From Diadema setosum (Eukaryota > Echinodermata > Echinoidea > Diadematoida > Diadematidae), in the NCBI GenBank assembly GCA_033980235.1, contig CM067059.1, positions 10,364,309 through 10,428,308 on the forward strand: a stretch of DNA of 64,000 nucleotides, written 5' to 3'. How positions within the stretch are numbered: position 1 is the first letter of the stretch; the number at the start of each line of letters is the position of its first letter. Below are positions 46,445 through 58,684 of the stretch, one piece after another. The position numbers were made by a program, and so were the translations under genes. Below the pieces are notes generated by a model. It had not been told where the DNA came from, did no database searches, and saw nothing but the letters and a program-made list of their open reading frames with translations.

Positions 46445-49400
46445 CATATGTATATATATATAATAGAAATATCTACATTTATTCAACAATTACAAATCAG
46501 ATTCTGCTAAGAAGCGCATATTCCTGCAGACTGTGTTTTATTTAAAGTATTTGTGCCAGAAAGGGTACAGAAGTTACACAGAAATATGCAGACTGCTGAC
46601 GTTAGGTGGACAAAATGTGGACTCAAGAGAAGCATTAAGACGATAAGGGAATTTTTTTATGGAGGAAAAACCGTTATGGTACTGAGATTAAGAAAAAAAG
46701 AGGAATGTTGTTAGGTATTTGAAGTAAATCAACGATGAAATTATATGGACTGTTCCCCGAGTTGCGATCAAAGTACATGTGTAGTTAAGCTTTGAAAATA
46801 AAACAAATTGCCTTTGTTACTCTGTTCTATTGACTTCTGTAAACACGAAGTTTTTAAAAGAAAAAAAAAGATTTTATTGCTCTACTGTTTTGAATTATTA
46901 CACTTAATTCCCCTATCTATGTCGAAACTCGGGCTTTCAGACATCGAAGCATTGTACCTGCACGTATGAATTTACCTTACCCACCATGCATTCGGATTGC
47001 AGACGGGATAACGATGTAATTATACCTTGATCTATCTCTGCCTCGTCAGAACCTATATTGGCCCACTCAATTTTGTTCCAAAAGGCAATGATGCTTCAAT
47101 ATTAAAGAAACTGAGACAATATTATTCTACATTGAATGTCAAAATCATGTTTTCAAGTCACGTTCGAAGATGTTGAGTCATGCGGTGATAGAGATGCCAT
47201 ATTTTCGGGTTGATGATTATTAGCTTTTCCCGAAGCCACATTTCGACTGTTTTCACAACACTTGGGTGCATGCAGAGTGATCATGATTGTCAGAGGAAGA
47301 ATGGTATTGGAATTGCGGGAGGGATTAGAGCAGAGAACATGGACTTTATTGCAGTTTCTTCATCAGAAAGAGTCCTCGGATCGGCTTGTAAATGAATGCA
47401 TGTATTTTATATATTTCTAGTTTGGAAAAAAAAAATAGTGGTCTATCTAATATTGTACAAAACTTCCTCTCCGCACACGCACGTATATGTATGGACGCCC
47501 TCTCTCGCGCTTCCTCTTTTTGTAAATCATGTAGTAGTATCATAACGCAAAGATAGGACCTTGTATACTCATACATTACTCATACACGTCGGGTGCATTG
47601 CGTGTGTAGGTGTCATACATGTTGAATTAATTTTCATTTAAAAGTATGAACCCCACGTAAACTTCTTCTCTCGACCCTCACGCAGTAAGCTACATACACG
47701 TAAAATGACTCATACTGATTTTATTCTGGGTTGTCAAGAGTGATACATACATACGTGTACATTAAGAATGACTTTGAAGAAGAAAACATGCTATGTTTTC
47801 AAGTGTATCCTTCTTTTATTTCAATTGGAAACAGATCCAGAACCGTGGTCTTGTGTGACACCGCTCCTTGCACACGAACATTACTAATACTTCCTCCAAA
47901 CACTTTACATCGATGACGATATGACAATTTGCAGTAATCATACTTTAACTGCACGTCAACATAAATCATTTTATCCATTTTTGTGCAATCTTTCAACAAA
48001 GACTATATTCAATTTTATCTTTTTATAATTTGACATGTCCTTTTCTCTTAAGAGAACAAGAGAACTTAGCGATAATAAATGATGCTATACACTCTGTGGA
48101 AAAGAAATAAGCATGACACTGTGTGCAGCATTTTCCATGACACCAATAATAAGCTATTGGATAAAGTTCGCAAAATTCAACCATTTCCGTTGTTAATTTG
48201 CTAAGGTAAAAAAAGAGAAATGTAATGCTATTTTTATGTATTAAAAAATTATCTGTATGACGTAATGTTATTGTTGCACAGTGTCAAGCACAGTGTGGAA
48301 TGTTTTTATGGTCAGCTTACACTGTGATGGTAATACAGTCCTATAGCAATTCATTTCTGTACATCTTTACACTGAGCTCATTAAGACCACTATATGCTAA
48401 CAAGAACTATAACTGTTTAGAGTTTGCCTTAATTCAAGGATAAAATAATGCAAATTGATACTGACCATGATTATCTTCCCCTTCATTTCAAAATATACGA
48501 AAGGTGAATACCCGATTAAACTACACTGATGTATATACAACGGCGTAGTAAACCAAAATACTAAAATTACCTGCGTGATATTGATGTAGCTTTCTGGGAT
48601 ACCACTGAATCTGCACTAGTAACAAGTAATAAGTTTTGAAGGCTTTGTACACATCTTGTTATATAAGTTAGTGATCTAAGTCACACAAAGGTGATTATAA
48701 ATGTATGTATAGATCGCCATACAAAATCGTGGTACCTAAAACCTGTTATACACTATCCTTAGCCCCATGTTGCATGAAAGTTTATACAGAGTACTTCCAG
48801 CACATAAAACATGGATTCTCACATTCTTCGTGTATAGACTGGCTTAATTTACGTTTAGTATTTTTTTTAAATAGATAATGTCATATAAAACATTCCCTTA
48901 AGGCAATATAACAATAATGTGCAAATTACAAAAAGAAACAAAATGCTATACTTTATCATATTAGTATAGAACCTTCACCGCAAGATCCTATTTGTTTAAT
49001 CGAGGTCTAGTTTATTCGGGGTGAACAATCCTGCATACCCAAAGGCATGCTAATCATGTTAAGTAAGAGAGGTCATTGTACAGTCGACAACTTCCCCCTT
49101 GACCGCACCTAAAATATTTCGAGTCCAAATTTTGCAAGGTGCAATACCTTAATTCTACATGCAGTGTATATAACAGACGGTCATAGACATGATTAAGTTG
49201 CTAAATGACATTATTCACCCTTACGGTTTACACCGCTATAACACGTTACTGTGGTAAACAGATCATCAACTTGTAAAGACACTTCGTTCCTTCGTTTCAT
49301 TTCTTTGCATTTTCTCTGCCAGGACATAATGGAATAAGTACTTAAAGCCAAGTGTCATTTTATGTGTGGATTTAAATTAATATCAATTTGTATGATATGT

Positions 49401-49810
49401 TACATTGTCACTCACATACTACTGTGACTGCAGATACGTCGCTATGATAATGATTGGTATGAGCGTGAATATCCTTGCAAATGGGGGCTTATTTCGATAT
49501 ATTGGCATGATTGAAAACGTTATGACAACCGTAAACAAAATAAAACTAGCGATCAGCAACGTGGAATGTTGGGCATATTAGCTCTACTTTCATCAGACCG
49601 GTTTATGCCAAAAGCTTTTTCCTGACAACGGAGGAGCTTATCTTAGGCTTGGCTGACGTAGCAAAAACCAATGCAAGCATCCTGGAATTGTTGAAAAAAA
49701 ATACAAAGGTACTACTTGGAAAACGTCAATTGAATATCTTGTGATTCTGGTGATTTGGTCTTTTGAGGAAGATTTCAAAACACAGTGTAATCCGGCATAA
49801 CACGAGAAAG
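46445..49810. other. Non-coding stretch
   Basis: AT-rich, with no recognisable exon, element or array. Open frames are short and scattered. Confidence 0.5.
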
Positions 49811-49813
49811 GGT

Positions 49814-49815
<2 letters not shown>

Positions 49816-49844
<29 letters not shown>

Positions 49845-49907
49845 TGTGTGTGTGTGTGTATGTGTGTGTGTGTGTGTGTGTGAAAAGAAAGAAAGAAAGA
49901 AAGAAAC
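49816..49907. repeat. Compound microsatellite (GA)n(TG)n(GAAA)n
   Basis: GA dinucleotides at 49816-49843, TG dinucleotides to about 49881, then GAAA tetranucleotides. Open frames across it on the minus strand are artefacts of the repeat. Confidence 0.9.
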
Positions 49908-50846
49908 AGAGGGAGGTAGGAAGAGATAGAGCAAAGCAGTAAAAAGGTGAAGAGAAGGGGAGAGGGACGGAGAAAGGTGAGTAAGGTGCGTGAACAGAAT
50001 ACGGAGTACACCTATCGGCTATCAGTTGCCGTGCCCTGAAAATTCATCCATATTCATTGTAAGGGTGAGTCATTCAAATTAGTGTTTTCTCGAGGTGAAC
50101 ATCCGACTGATCATTCAATATGTGAAACCAAATGATCTTATTTCCGTTAGAAAACGACTAGCTCACTTCGGTCTTCGATGCACGTTAAATGTACCACCTC
50201 AGATAACTATAAACTATCATTCTAGAATCATCTTGATTAAAATATCGTTAAAGTTACGCTACACACATCCTACAGTACTTTGGTATGAGTACTGATGACT
50301 ATGCAAATAATTACATGATATAATCACCTTTTAAGGTTATAGATATTCTGTCAATTTCGACCAACGAAATGATGGCCATGGAAGCCTTTGGCCTACTTTA
50401 GATATGATTTTATTCTTTTCAAGGTAGTCACACAATCAAATATCATAACATAACGCTCAATATTTACACGAGTTTAATTGTCAAACCACACGTCGCATCG
50501 GATCATTTCACTATAGTTTTAAACACTCGTGATTCACAATGACAGCATGCGCACGTCAATAGTCAGTTTATAGTCACATTATCCAAACATCACATGATTA
50601 ATTTTTATCTTATTTTCTTGATGCACAGTAATGTTGGCACAAACATGAAACTGCATTCAGCATGGTAGCTACAAATTGTAGGTGTGCAACACCATTTCTT
50701 ATGATACAGCGTCGTTGTCACTTTTTTTCACGGCATACAGTCGATTTAAACACACCAGAAGAACATGCATGAACATTTTTTAATCGATTGCCTCACCATG
50801 ATTTTCATGTTATAGAGCACAATACAGTAGCAAGGAAGTCATTGTA

Positions 50847-50947
50847 CAGTGAAACCCAGTTATAACGAGGTTTGTGGGACCATCGTTTCTACCTCAATAT
50901 TACCCGTTCCTCGTTATAATCAAACTCGATATAACGGGGTTTCACTG
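50847..50947. mobile_element. TA-flanked MITE (Tc1/mariner-pogo type)
   Basis: The 101-bp unit begins CAGTGAAACCCAGTTATAACGA and ends with the inverse of CAGTGAAACCCCGTTATATCGA. TA lies on both sides (50845-50846 and 50948-50949). The CAGTGAAACC start with TA target is typical of short Tc1/mariner-type MITEs. It lies 180 bases beyond the TRIM stop, probably in or near its 3' UTR. Confidence 0.75.
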
Positions 50948-51127
50948 TAGTACCACCACCAAGCTTCAGAGCCCAGACTCCCACAAACAAAACGGAATGC
51001 CTCGATGCTATGTTACATGGATTGCAAATACGAAGTACACGTGCTAGAATATGTATTCATTGCTGTGGAGAAAGGAAAAGAGATATTTTAGTAGATGCAT
51101 ACGCCACTTTTTCATACAGATTTGTGA

Positions 51128-52261
51128 TCAGGATTTAATTTTGCCAAGGAAATCCTCTTGAATTCTTGTCTGATTATTTGGCTCAAATTTGAGAGAACTG
51201 AGATCAGCTGGTACGTTGAGAATGGTAATATTTTCGAGCTCATGGCGGCGAGATGTGAGCTGGGTCTTGGCGGAGAACACGGTTGCAGTGCTGCTGTCTG
51301 GTGCTAGTACGCCCTCCGCCATTGAAATCATATTACGCAGAATATCCACCATGCGCTGGAGTCCATCGATGTGTGCCGCCATTTCGCTCTCCTTGTCTTC
51401 CTTAGTCTTGTGCAAGGTGGTGATGAGGCGGGCTTGCTCGGACTGTATCATGGTCAGAAATTCCCGCGCCCTTCGCTGGACATCTTTCTGCGCCTTGTCC
51501 GATCGGCGCTGGAGGTCCTTGGCGATCTGGACCGTACATTCGATTGCTGTGGAGAAGACGCCAAGTTTCCGCTTGCAGTCAGCGAGGATGAGGCGTATTT
51601 GATCGCGTTCGCGCTCAGCTGCTTCGTTGAGGGTGACCACACGATGGGGTGGACGAGCGTGGTCAGTCTGTCCGCACTCACTACAAATGGCCATCTCGCA
51701 GGCTTCACAATACACACCTACCTCTCTGTCGTCATGTTCGGGACAGTAATAGACGAGAGTTGTGTTTTCTTCCCCATCCCCGGGGCTTCGGATGCATTGC
51801 CCCGCAGCCAGCCATGCCTCAATATCACGCATGACATGGTGGCGGAGTGCCTTAATGCGGCGATGAGCAGTCACGCATTCCACGCACAAGAATTCACAGC
51901 AATTTAAACATCGGGAGGATGCAGGCGAGTTATCCTCGCAGTTGGAGCAGGTGTATGTGGTCTCGTTAGGAACCCCGCATGGCAAATCGTCGAGGGGCTT
52001 CTGGATGGATGTAACAAGGTCTAGAAGATTAGTTAACACGAAGTTGTTCTTCAGGTCAGCCACACCCTCACCGTGTAGTGGGGTCTCCTCCCGACACGTC
52101 GGGCATATCACCGCATCATGCCCTGTCGGCGCCATACGGAGAAGACAGTCTTGGCAGAATGTGTGCAAGCACTGCAAAACCTTTGGCCTTCTGAAGCTGT
52201 CCAGACATATTTGACACTCCAAGAAATCTCCAATCTTTTCTAGAAGCGACGATGCCGCCAT
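51128..52261 (-). CDS. TRIM-family protein (RING, two B-boxes, coiled coil), single exon
   Basis: One uninterrupted 377-residue frame with ATG in strong context (A at -3, G at +4). Residues 16-57 form a C3HC4 RING (CQIC, CLHTFCQDC, CPTC), the module that binds ubiquitin-loaded E2 enzymes. Residues about 103-147 are a first B-box (CSNCEDN, CLNCCEFLCVEC) and about 171-213 a second (YYCPEHDDREVGVYCEAC, CSECGQTDH). About 215-320 is a long charged helix consistent with the dimerising coiled coil. The protein then ends after roughly 55 residues with no filamin, NHL, PHD or SPRY domain, and the sequence past the stop shows none. It is therefore probably a short cytoplasmic E3 ligase of the TRIM2/3/45/56-like invertebrate expansions. 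Lack of introns suggests spread by retrocopy or tandem duplication. Substrate unknown. Confidence 0.9.
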   Translation of the reverse strand: MAASSLLEKIGDFLECQICLDSFRRPKVLQCLHTFCQDCLLRMAPTGHDAVICPTCREETPLHGEGVADLKNNFVLTNLLDLVTSIQKPLDDLPCGVPNETTYTCSNCEDNSPASSRCLNCCEFLCVECVTAHRRIKALRHHVMRDIEAWLAAGQCIRSPGDGEENTTLVYYCPEHDDREVGVYCEACEMAICSECGQTDHARPPHRVVTLNEAAERERDQIRLILADCKRKLGVFSTAIECTVQIAKDLQRRSDKAQKDVQRRAREFLTMIQSEQARLITTLHKTKEDKESEMAAHIDGLQRMVDILRNMISMAEGVLAPDSSTATVFSAKTQLTSRRHELENITILNVPADLSSLKFEPNNQTRIQEDFLGKIKS

Positions 52262-52264
52262 ATT

Positions 52265-53967
52265 TTCGGTACACCACTGACATCTAAATACGCATTATGC
52301 AGTCAGAGCAACGGGGAGCTCCGTTTCCCTCTCATCTACTGAAGACAACGAAGTCGTGTGCAATGGCTGCGTACGTCGCGTGCACGCAATACACACCCAT
52401 CTCCGTCGAGGCCTAACGTGCAAAGAAGCACGACGGGATAGACCATTCATTGATATATACCTCTCTCACAGAGCGCTCCGTGTAACAGTTGTAATAATCC
52501 TGTTTGACTAGTCGTTAAAACCAGACCATTTCAGGTAAAAATGATGATGTCTCTCTATGTTCCCCATGCAGATAGATTTGTCTGAATGTGTATCATCCAT
52601 TAATCGTCATTTCACAACAATTTCAACCGTCGATCCGTTTTGATGTTTTATCAGTCATAATTTTGGCTTTTCCGGTTTCTTCTAAATTTACATTTTCACA
52701 CATATATACGATTTTTTTTTTTGCTTCTTATATTGAAAAAGAAAAGAAATAGAAAATTTGTTTTCAAAAAGAAAAAACGATGGCTGAATGAAAACATGAA
52801 TATCTTATGAAGATATTATAATCTCTTTAATGAGTTATTTGTTCACTTATCCACTGACATACAATCCATGTAAATAGATGATGGTTAAAGAATATCGATC
52901 TTACACTGCTATGGAGGCAACCTTACTGTGATATTGATACTGTAGATCTGTTAAAATAAATTGGAGAAGAACTACAAAATTCCAATAATGATCAAGAGAT
53001 AACAATGTGTTCAAGAGTCTGTATGTGCAGACTACACTAAATCCTCGTGCCCATTAGCACCAACGACGAGAGATGAAGCTCGAACAGAACAATATTTTGC
53101 AAGGCAGGCGGGCAATGACAAACGGTGCGAAATTCCATTATCAAGTGGAGTAAGTGGTGTCACATCAGGCAAATCCTCTTACCAGTGTTCCCTAAAAAAT
53201 AATAATAATTGGGATTTCAATCTCTTTTCTCCTTGTTGTAGACTACCTCCCCTCCCACACAAGCACGCTACATAATATGAATAGTATTATACATCCAGAT
53301 ACTGGTACTTTTATTCAGTATTTTTGTTTTATTTCCATTCACTCATTATACATTCCACTTGAATAAATGAATGTATACAGAACATAACATCTCATGTCAA
53401 AGAATACAACTGTAATGTCAACTGATTTTTTTTTTTTTTTTTTTTACATAAACAGACTTCTCTGCCTTCACAATGTACATACCAATACTGTATCAAAACC
53501 GTTTTGATAATTCAACGATCTGAAGGATTGCTGTATGATTTCATTGACGATAAGAAGCAAGTTAATGAAGTATTCGTTTTCAAACAAAACATCATAAAAA
53601 TCAATATCATAACACGCATATCTCTCCCAACACTGCAGAGTATCGTGCACAAAAACAAAAAGTCGTCACTTCATTTCATTTCATTGCATTATCACAATTA
53701 TTTCATTTCCAATGCAATTGCAAATACTATTTTGAATAAACATAAGTACACAAAATCAATACACACTTTACTGTAATCAAGGAAAAATACTAAACATTGA
53801 AATGCAATTTAAGTCTTCAATGACAAATTCAAAATCACAACTGATTGGAAATGGAGGGGACTGCTAAAGAGCTGCTTGTAGTGTGCAGTCTCCTCATAAA
53901 CAATAACTTAGAACTAATTGCCGAATCAACACAACGAGGCAAATGCCATAAGAACGGAAAGAAAGAC

Positions 53968-54008
<41 letters not shown>

Positions 54009-54225
54009 AACAAAAAAATACAGGGCAGTTCTCTTGTGAAAAAAGCGGAGAATGAGGGGTGTAACCGTGGAAGGACGTGAGACTGAAGAGGACAGGGAAA
54101 GGGCGAAGGAAGAGGTGTTGGAGGGTCAAAAATTAACGAAACCAACGAGTTAGACAGGGGAAAAGAAGATAAACGACTATGATAAAAAAAAAAAAACAGA
54201 ACTGGAATTAGTGCTTACAGAATAG
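52265..54225. other. Non-coding stretch with CA repeat
   Basis: The TRIM 5' region lies at 52262-52500. Further on are a T-run at 53428 and (CA)n at 53972-54004. No exon was recognised. Confidence 0.5.
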
Positions 54226-54230
54226 AGAAA

Positions 54231-54464
54231 TTACTGAAAATTCTTTAACTTAAAAGTGAAAGTATGAAAACTTGAAGTTTTTTTTTTTTTTTTTTTTACG
54301 TTATCAAGAAACTTCCAAAATATAGGGCCAGATGTGGAGAATGTAGATTTGGCAAAAATAGTCCTAGTCAAAGGCAAGTGCCGGGTAGGATATGAGTGCA
54401 CAGTTTTGTTTTTAACGGACATGGAATTGAATACAAGATTGAATACTAGTACAAGATACATCAT
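54231..54464 (-). pseudogene. C-terminal remnant of an older non-LTR retrotransposon
   Basis: The minus-strand translation includes HSYPTRH, LTRTIFAKSTF and SGPIFWKFLDNVKKK, matching the C-terminal part of the neighbouring full element (HSYPTRQ, LLRTVLAQQTF, TGPRFWNSLSPDIKK). It is interrupted by an expanded T-run. With the fragment at 57413-58305 it appears to be the downstream part of one old copy split by the younger insertion. Confidence 0.6.
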
Positions 54465-54515
54465 TGATCTTTAACATTCTACTTCATGAAATAGAACATC
54501 AGCATGGCATCTCCA

Positions 54516-57412
54516 TTTCAATTCAATTCAAAGGTTTTATTTTCACTTCTTTCAACAGAATGTACAAAAAAATATAGATTCGACATACGTTTGAAGGAAT
54601 GATACATAGATAGCAAAGGATAACATTTGTCAATAATCATTACAAATTTAGGCATTTTTCATACAGACATATTTATACATTCTGCCAAAAAAAAAGTGGA
54701 GGTACCCACTCAAAAGACTATGCTTGTACAACGTGGGCACCTCACATGAAGAAAAAAAAAAGGTGAAAACTTAACTACAAGTGTGCGGGATGAAAAAGGA
54801 AGTGGAAAAGGGGAAAGGGAAGAAGCATAAATACAAGTAAAGAGACGAGACAACTAAGAACAAAAAGCCTAGATCAATCGGTACATTCAAGATCAAACCA
54901 ACAGAGACTATTAGCCATATTAGAAGTGTAGAGCGTTAAAAGCGACGAGAAAGTGATATATACAATTGTATGGAATTGTTCTCTGTTCTGTGAAGGCACG
55001 TATAAGTTTGCAATAGGAAAAACAGGGGATGCGATGCGGAATTCCGCGAAAGACGCGACCTAACAAGCCTATGAAAAATCAATAGCATCCTGGTGCTTAC
55101 AGAACCTACTTACTGAATAAGATAAACAAAATTAATTTCTTTCTGTTACATTATAAGACTTAAGAAGGAATGATTTCAATCTTTTTTTGAATGAAAACAA
55201 AGAAGAAGCATTTTTTTTAATGTCTGGACTAAGGGAGTTCCAGAATCTTGGGCCTGTATACATAAATGTCTGCTGAGCTAAAACCGTTCTAAGCAGGGGC
55301 AAATGAAATTCATTAGACTGTCTTGTTGGGTAACTATGGTATGTCAGGTTACGAGGAAACATAGAATCAAATATAAGCGGAAGACAGTTATTATTATAAC
55401 TATACATAAATTGTCCTAAATGAAATAAAAACAAATCCTTAATTTTCAGAATCTTATTTTCAGAAAACAAATAAGCTGTATGAGAGCAAGGAGCGGCATT
55501 ACAAATGTTTCGAAGTGCCTTCTTTTGTAACAATAAAACCCTATCTAATGTTTGATGCGTGTTTCCCCATGCCAAGATTCCGTAATTTAAATAAGGTAGT
55601 ATCAAAGACGAATACAGTATGAATAATGAATGTTGGGGAAGAAACAATTTGAACCTGTTAATGACGCCTATATGGCGTGAAATAATTTTACAAACATAAT
55701 CTATATGAAATTTCCAAGAAAGTTTATTATCTACTGTGATTCCAAGAAATTTTGTATATGAAACACTTTCTAAAACAGTATCATCAAAATAAATATCCAT
55801 ATTCAAATTATCTTAAGTGTTACTAAAAAACGTATACTTGGTTTTATTGATATTCAGGGACAGCTTATTAGCTCGTATCCAATCTCGTAAATTTTGTAAC
55901 TCCGCATTTACTGTGTGCACAAGAATATTTGGATCTTCATGTGAATAAAACACATTTGAGTCATCGGCGAAAAGTATGAATGATAACACTTGGGAGGAAG
56001 CACATAAGTCATTAATATAAACAATAAACAACAACGGCCCCAATATACTACCTTGTGGCACGCCACACATTAATTCTCTCATATCAGAGTTATAATTGTT
56101 TATTGAAACATATTGTTTACGATCAGTTAGATAGCTCCTGAACCTCTCCAAGGCCTTCCCACGTATACCATAGTGGGACAACTTATAAAGCAATATATTA
56201 TGATTAATAGTGTCGAAGGCCTTGGAGAAGTTCAGGAAGAAACCGATCAAATGAGAGTGATTATCTAAAGCATGTGCTACTTTATCAATAAAATTCAAAA
56301 ATGCATGAGAGGTGCTATGCTTTTCTCGAAAACCAAACTGGGAGTTTGTCAGAACACAATGCGTCTTCAAAAAATTCATTGTTCTTTTATATATAATTTT
56401 CTCTAAGATTTTTGATATACAAGATAATAAAGAAATAGGTCTGTAATTACTAATATCCAGGTTGTCACCATTCTTAAATATAGGAATAACTTTTGCTATT
56501 TTCATTTGTTCCGGAAACTGACCGTTTGACATTGACAAATTGAAAATATACACCAAAGGATCCACAATAGAATATATTGCTCCTTTTAAAATCATATTGC
56601 TTATATCATCATAACCTGCACTTTTTTTATTTTTCAAACCAGAAACAATATCAACAACCTCATACCTAGTGGTAGGAGTAAAAAATATAGAATGTGTATT
56701 ACACTGATTCAAAAAATATGTAAAATATTTATCAGTATTGGGAATTTCTTGAGCAATATCTTCTCCAATAGTTGTAAAATATTTATTGAAAATATTTACA
56801 ATATCTTGAGAATTATCAATAATCTTGTCATCAAATCGAATTTTTGATATACCAGAGATTTCGGTAGATGTATTCATAGCTTGTTTTAACACATTCCACG
56901 TACTTTTTGTATCATATCTATATCTCTGCAATTGCTTATGATAATATTTTTTCTTTTCTATACGTAATATTTTTGTGAGGGTATTTTTATATGAAGTGTA
57001 TTTCGAACGTGCTTGCTCAGGTCTTTTCATCTTAAATGAATAAACAATTTATTTTTTCTGTTAATAGATCGCAAAATGGACTTTGTAATCCAGGGAAGCC
57101 TTGGTGTTGTTTTATAATTCCCCCGTTTGTATTTTCTTTTGGGAATACATATATCCAAATGATTATTCAAAACATCAAAAAAATTATTCAAAGACAAATT
57201 AATGTCATCTGTATCAAACACACATTCCCAATTAGCCTTATCTAAAGAAGCACAAAAAGAAAACAAGTTTTCTTGAGTTACTCTACGCCTTTCCTGACGA
57301 TGAAATGAATTAACATTAATATGATTATACTTAAAATGCGTCATAACAGGAAAATGATCAGTCATATCAGACAAAATTATAGAAGAATCTGGGAGAGTTA
57401 AAACATTACAAA
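54516..57412 (-). mobile_element. 5'-truncated non-LTR retrotransposon (Jockey/CR1-like)
   Basis: About 2.9 kb in minus orientation. It starts in the tail of the endonuclease (SDMTDHFPV), carries a whole reverse transcriptase and C-terminal region, and ends in a 3' UTR with AATAAA followed by TTGAA pentamers (54516-54533). RT landmarks: AKVIPIFKNGD, NYRPISLLS, SQFGFREKHST, FLNFSKAFDTINH, GVPQGSILGPLLF, FILFADDSNVF, FLGITVDNKLSW. Breaks: a frameshift at about 57027 and an in-frame TAA at 55813. In motif A the catalytic Asp is Asn. The element is therefore dead. The clade within the Jockey/CR1 group was not resolved. Confidence 0.85.
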
Positions 57413-58305
57413 AAATATTATATTATATTAAATGTTATCCATGATCCGTTATATTATCCATGATCCGTTACAAATGATATAGTGACGGGCTTTTTTCCGT
57501 ATAATATCAAAAGAGCGTTTATAGGAAGACAAAGTTCAGCATTGTTCATAGCTGCTAAGTTTCTTGAAACAATGCAACATTTATAAAATCATAAGATTCC
57601 AAGTGAATTCATCATTAAGAATCAAAGGGGACAGAGGGGACATGTTCTATAAGTGCATTTTCCAGAAAAATATTCCTTGGTAAACTTTCCATTAGTGAGT
57701 TACTAAAAAAACGAACATATTGGGGTTTTTTTTTCAAGGTTTATTTTACTGTGTTAGTTCTTATCCATTGAACTACTTCTATCAATTCATTGTTTACAGT
57801 ATCAATCAATACACTGGGATCGGAGTGAGATAAAATCCCGTTAGAATCATCAGCAAATAATAAAAAAAGAAAGAACACTTGACGAATTCGGCATGTCGTT
57901 GATATCAAGAACATATAAAAGAGGTTCAAGCAAGCTTCCTTAAGAGATACATCACAGTTGACATTTCGTATAATAAATGTAAGACCATTGATAAAAACAA
58001 ATTGTTTGCGATCAGTGAGGTAACTCCTGAACCACTTCTAAGCCCTTCTTCCGGATAATAATATGGTCGATGGTATCAAAAGCCTTGGAGAGGTTCGGGA
58101 AGACACCAATAGTGTGATAAAATTTATCATCGGCTTTTGAGACTTTCTCAAGGGAGGTAAGGATTGCATGAGATGTACAGTGTTTTTGCCGAAAACAAGA
58201 TGATTTTATGAATATCTAAAAGCTCCAATAGTTTCGAGTAAACAAATTTTTTCTAATATTTCGAGACAGAGGTTATGTAGCAGGGCTATTGGCCTGTACA
58301 GTCAC
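57413..58305 (-). pseudogene. Older non-LTR retrotransposon fragment, RT region
   Basis: A degraded relative in the same orientation. From right to left it shows RPIALL-like sequence (about 58285), PNLSKAFDTIDH (about 58090-58050), FLLFADDSNG (about 57860), WIRTN (57750) and a stretch resembling the thumb region down to about 57480. Frameshifts and stops are scattered. It abuts the younger element, and the missing C-terminus reappears at 54.2-54.5 kb. Motif A again has Asn where Asp is expected. Confidence 0.65.
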
Positions 58306-58490
58306 TTTCCCATCACATTATATAGCCAAGCTTTTTGTTCTGCTTCATTTAATGTGTCACGCGTTTGGCGATGGGAGATCGGGTCCTCTTTAAATTGTTT
58401 AATTTATCTTTCATATCCCCTGGCTTTCTTTAGCATGTAAATGTTGAACAAATTCAATAATCGTTATATTCAATCATATTCAATCATCAT

Positions 58491-58495
<5 letters not shown>

Positions 58496-58554
<59 letters not shown>

Positions 58555-58616
58555 ATATATATTTATTTTTATACGCTCTAAACTATGAAGGGGATAGTTG
58601 ATAATTGATATATATG

Positions 58617-58680
<64 letters not shown>
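58496..58680. repeat. (AT)n and (GT)n microsatellites
   Basis: (AT)n from 58496 to about 58549, a broken TA tract at 58608-58651 and (GT)n at 58652-58678. Confidence 0.88.
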
Positions 58681-58683
<3 letters not shown>

Positions 58684-58684
58684 G

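Noticed and set aside
49638..50011. Minus-strand frames over the GA/TG/GAAA tracts
   Set aside because: Translations are Thr-His, Leu-Ser and Phe-Leu-Ser runs created by the microsatellite.
57027..57030. ATGA stop/start overlap between two retrotransposon frames, as possible coupled translation
   Set aside because: The protein homology runs straight across with a frame change inside a conserved region, and a nonsense codon occurs downstream; decay is the simpler explanation.
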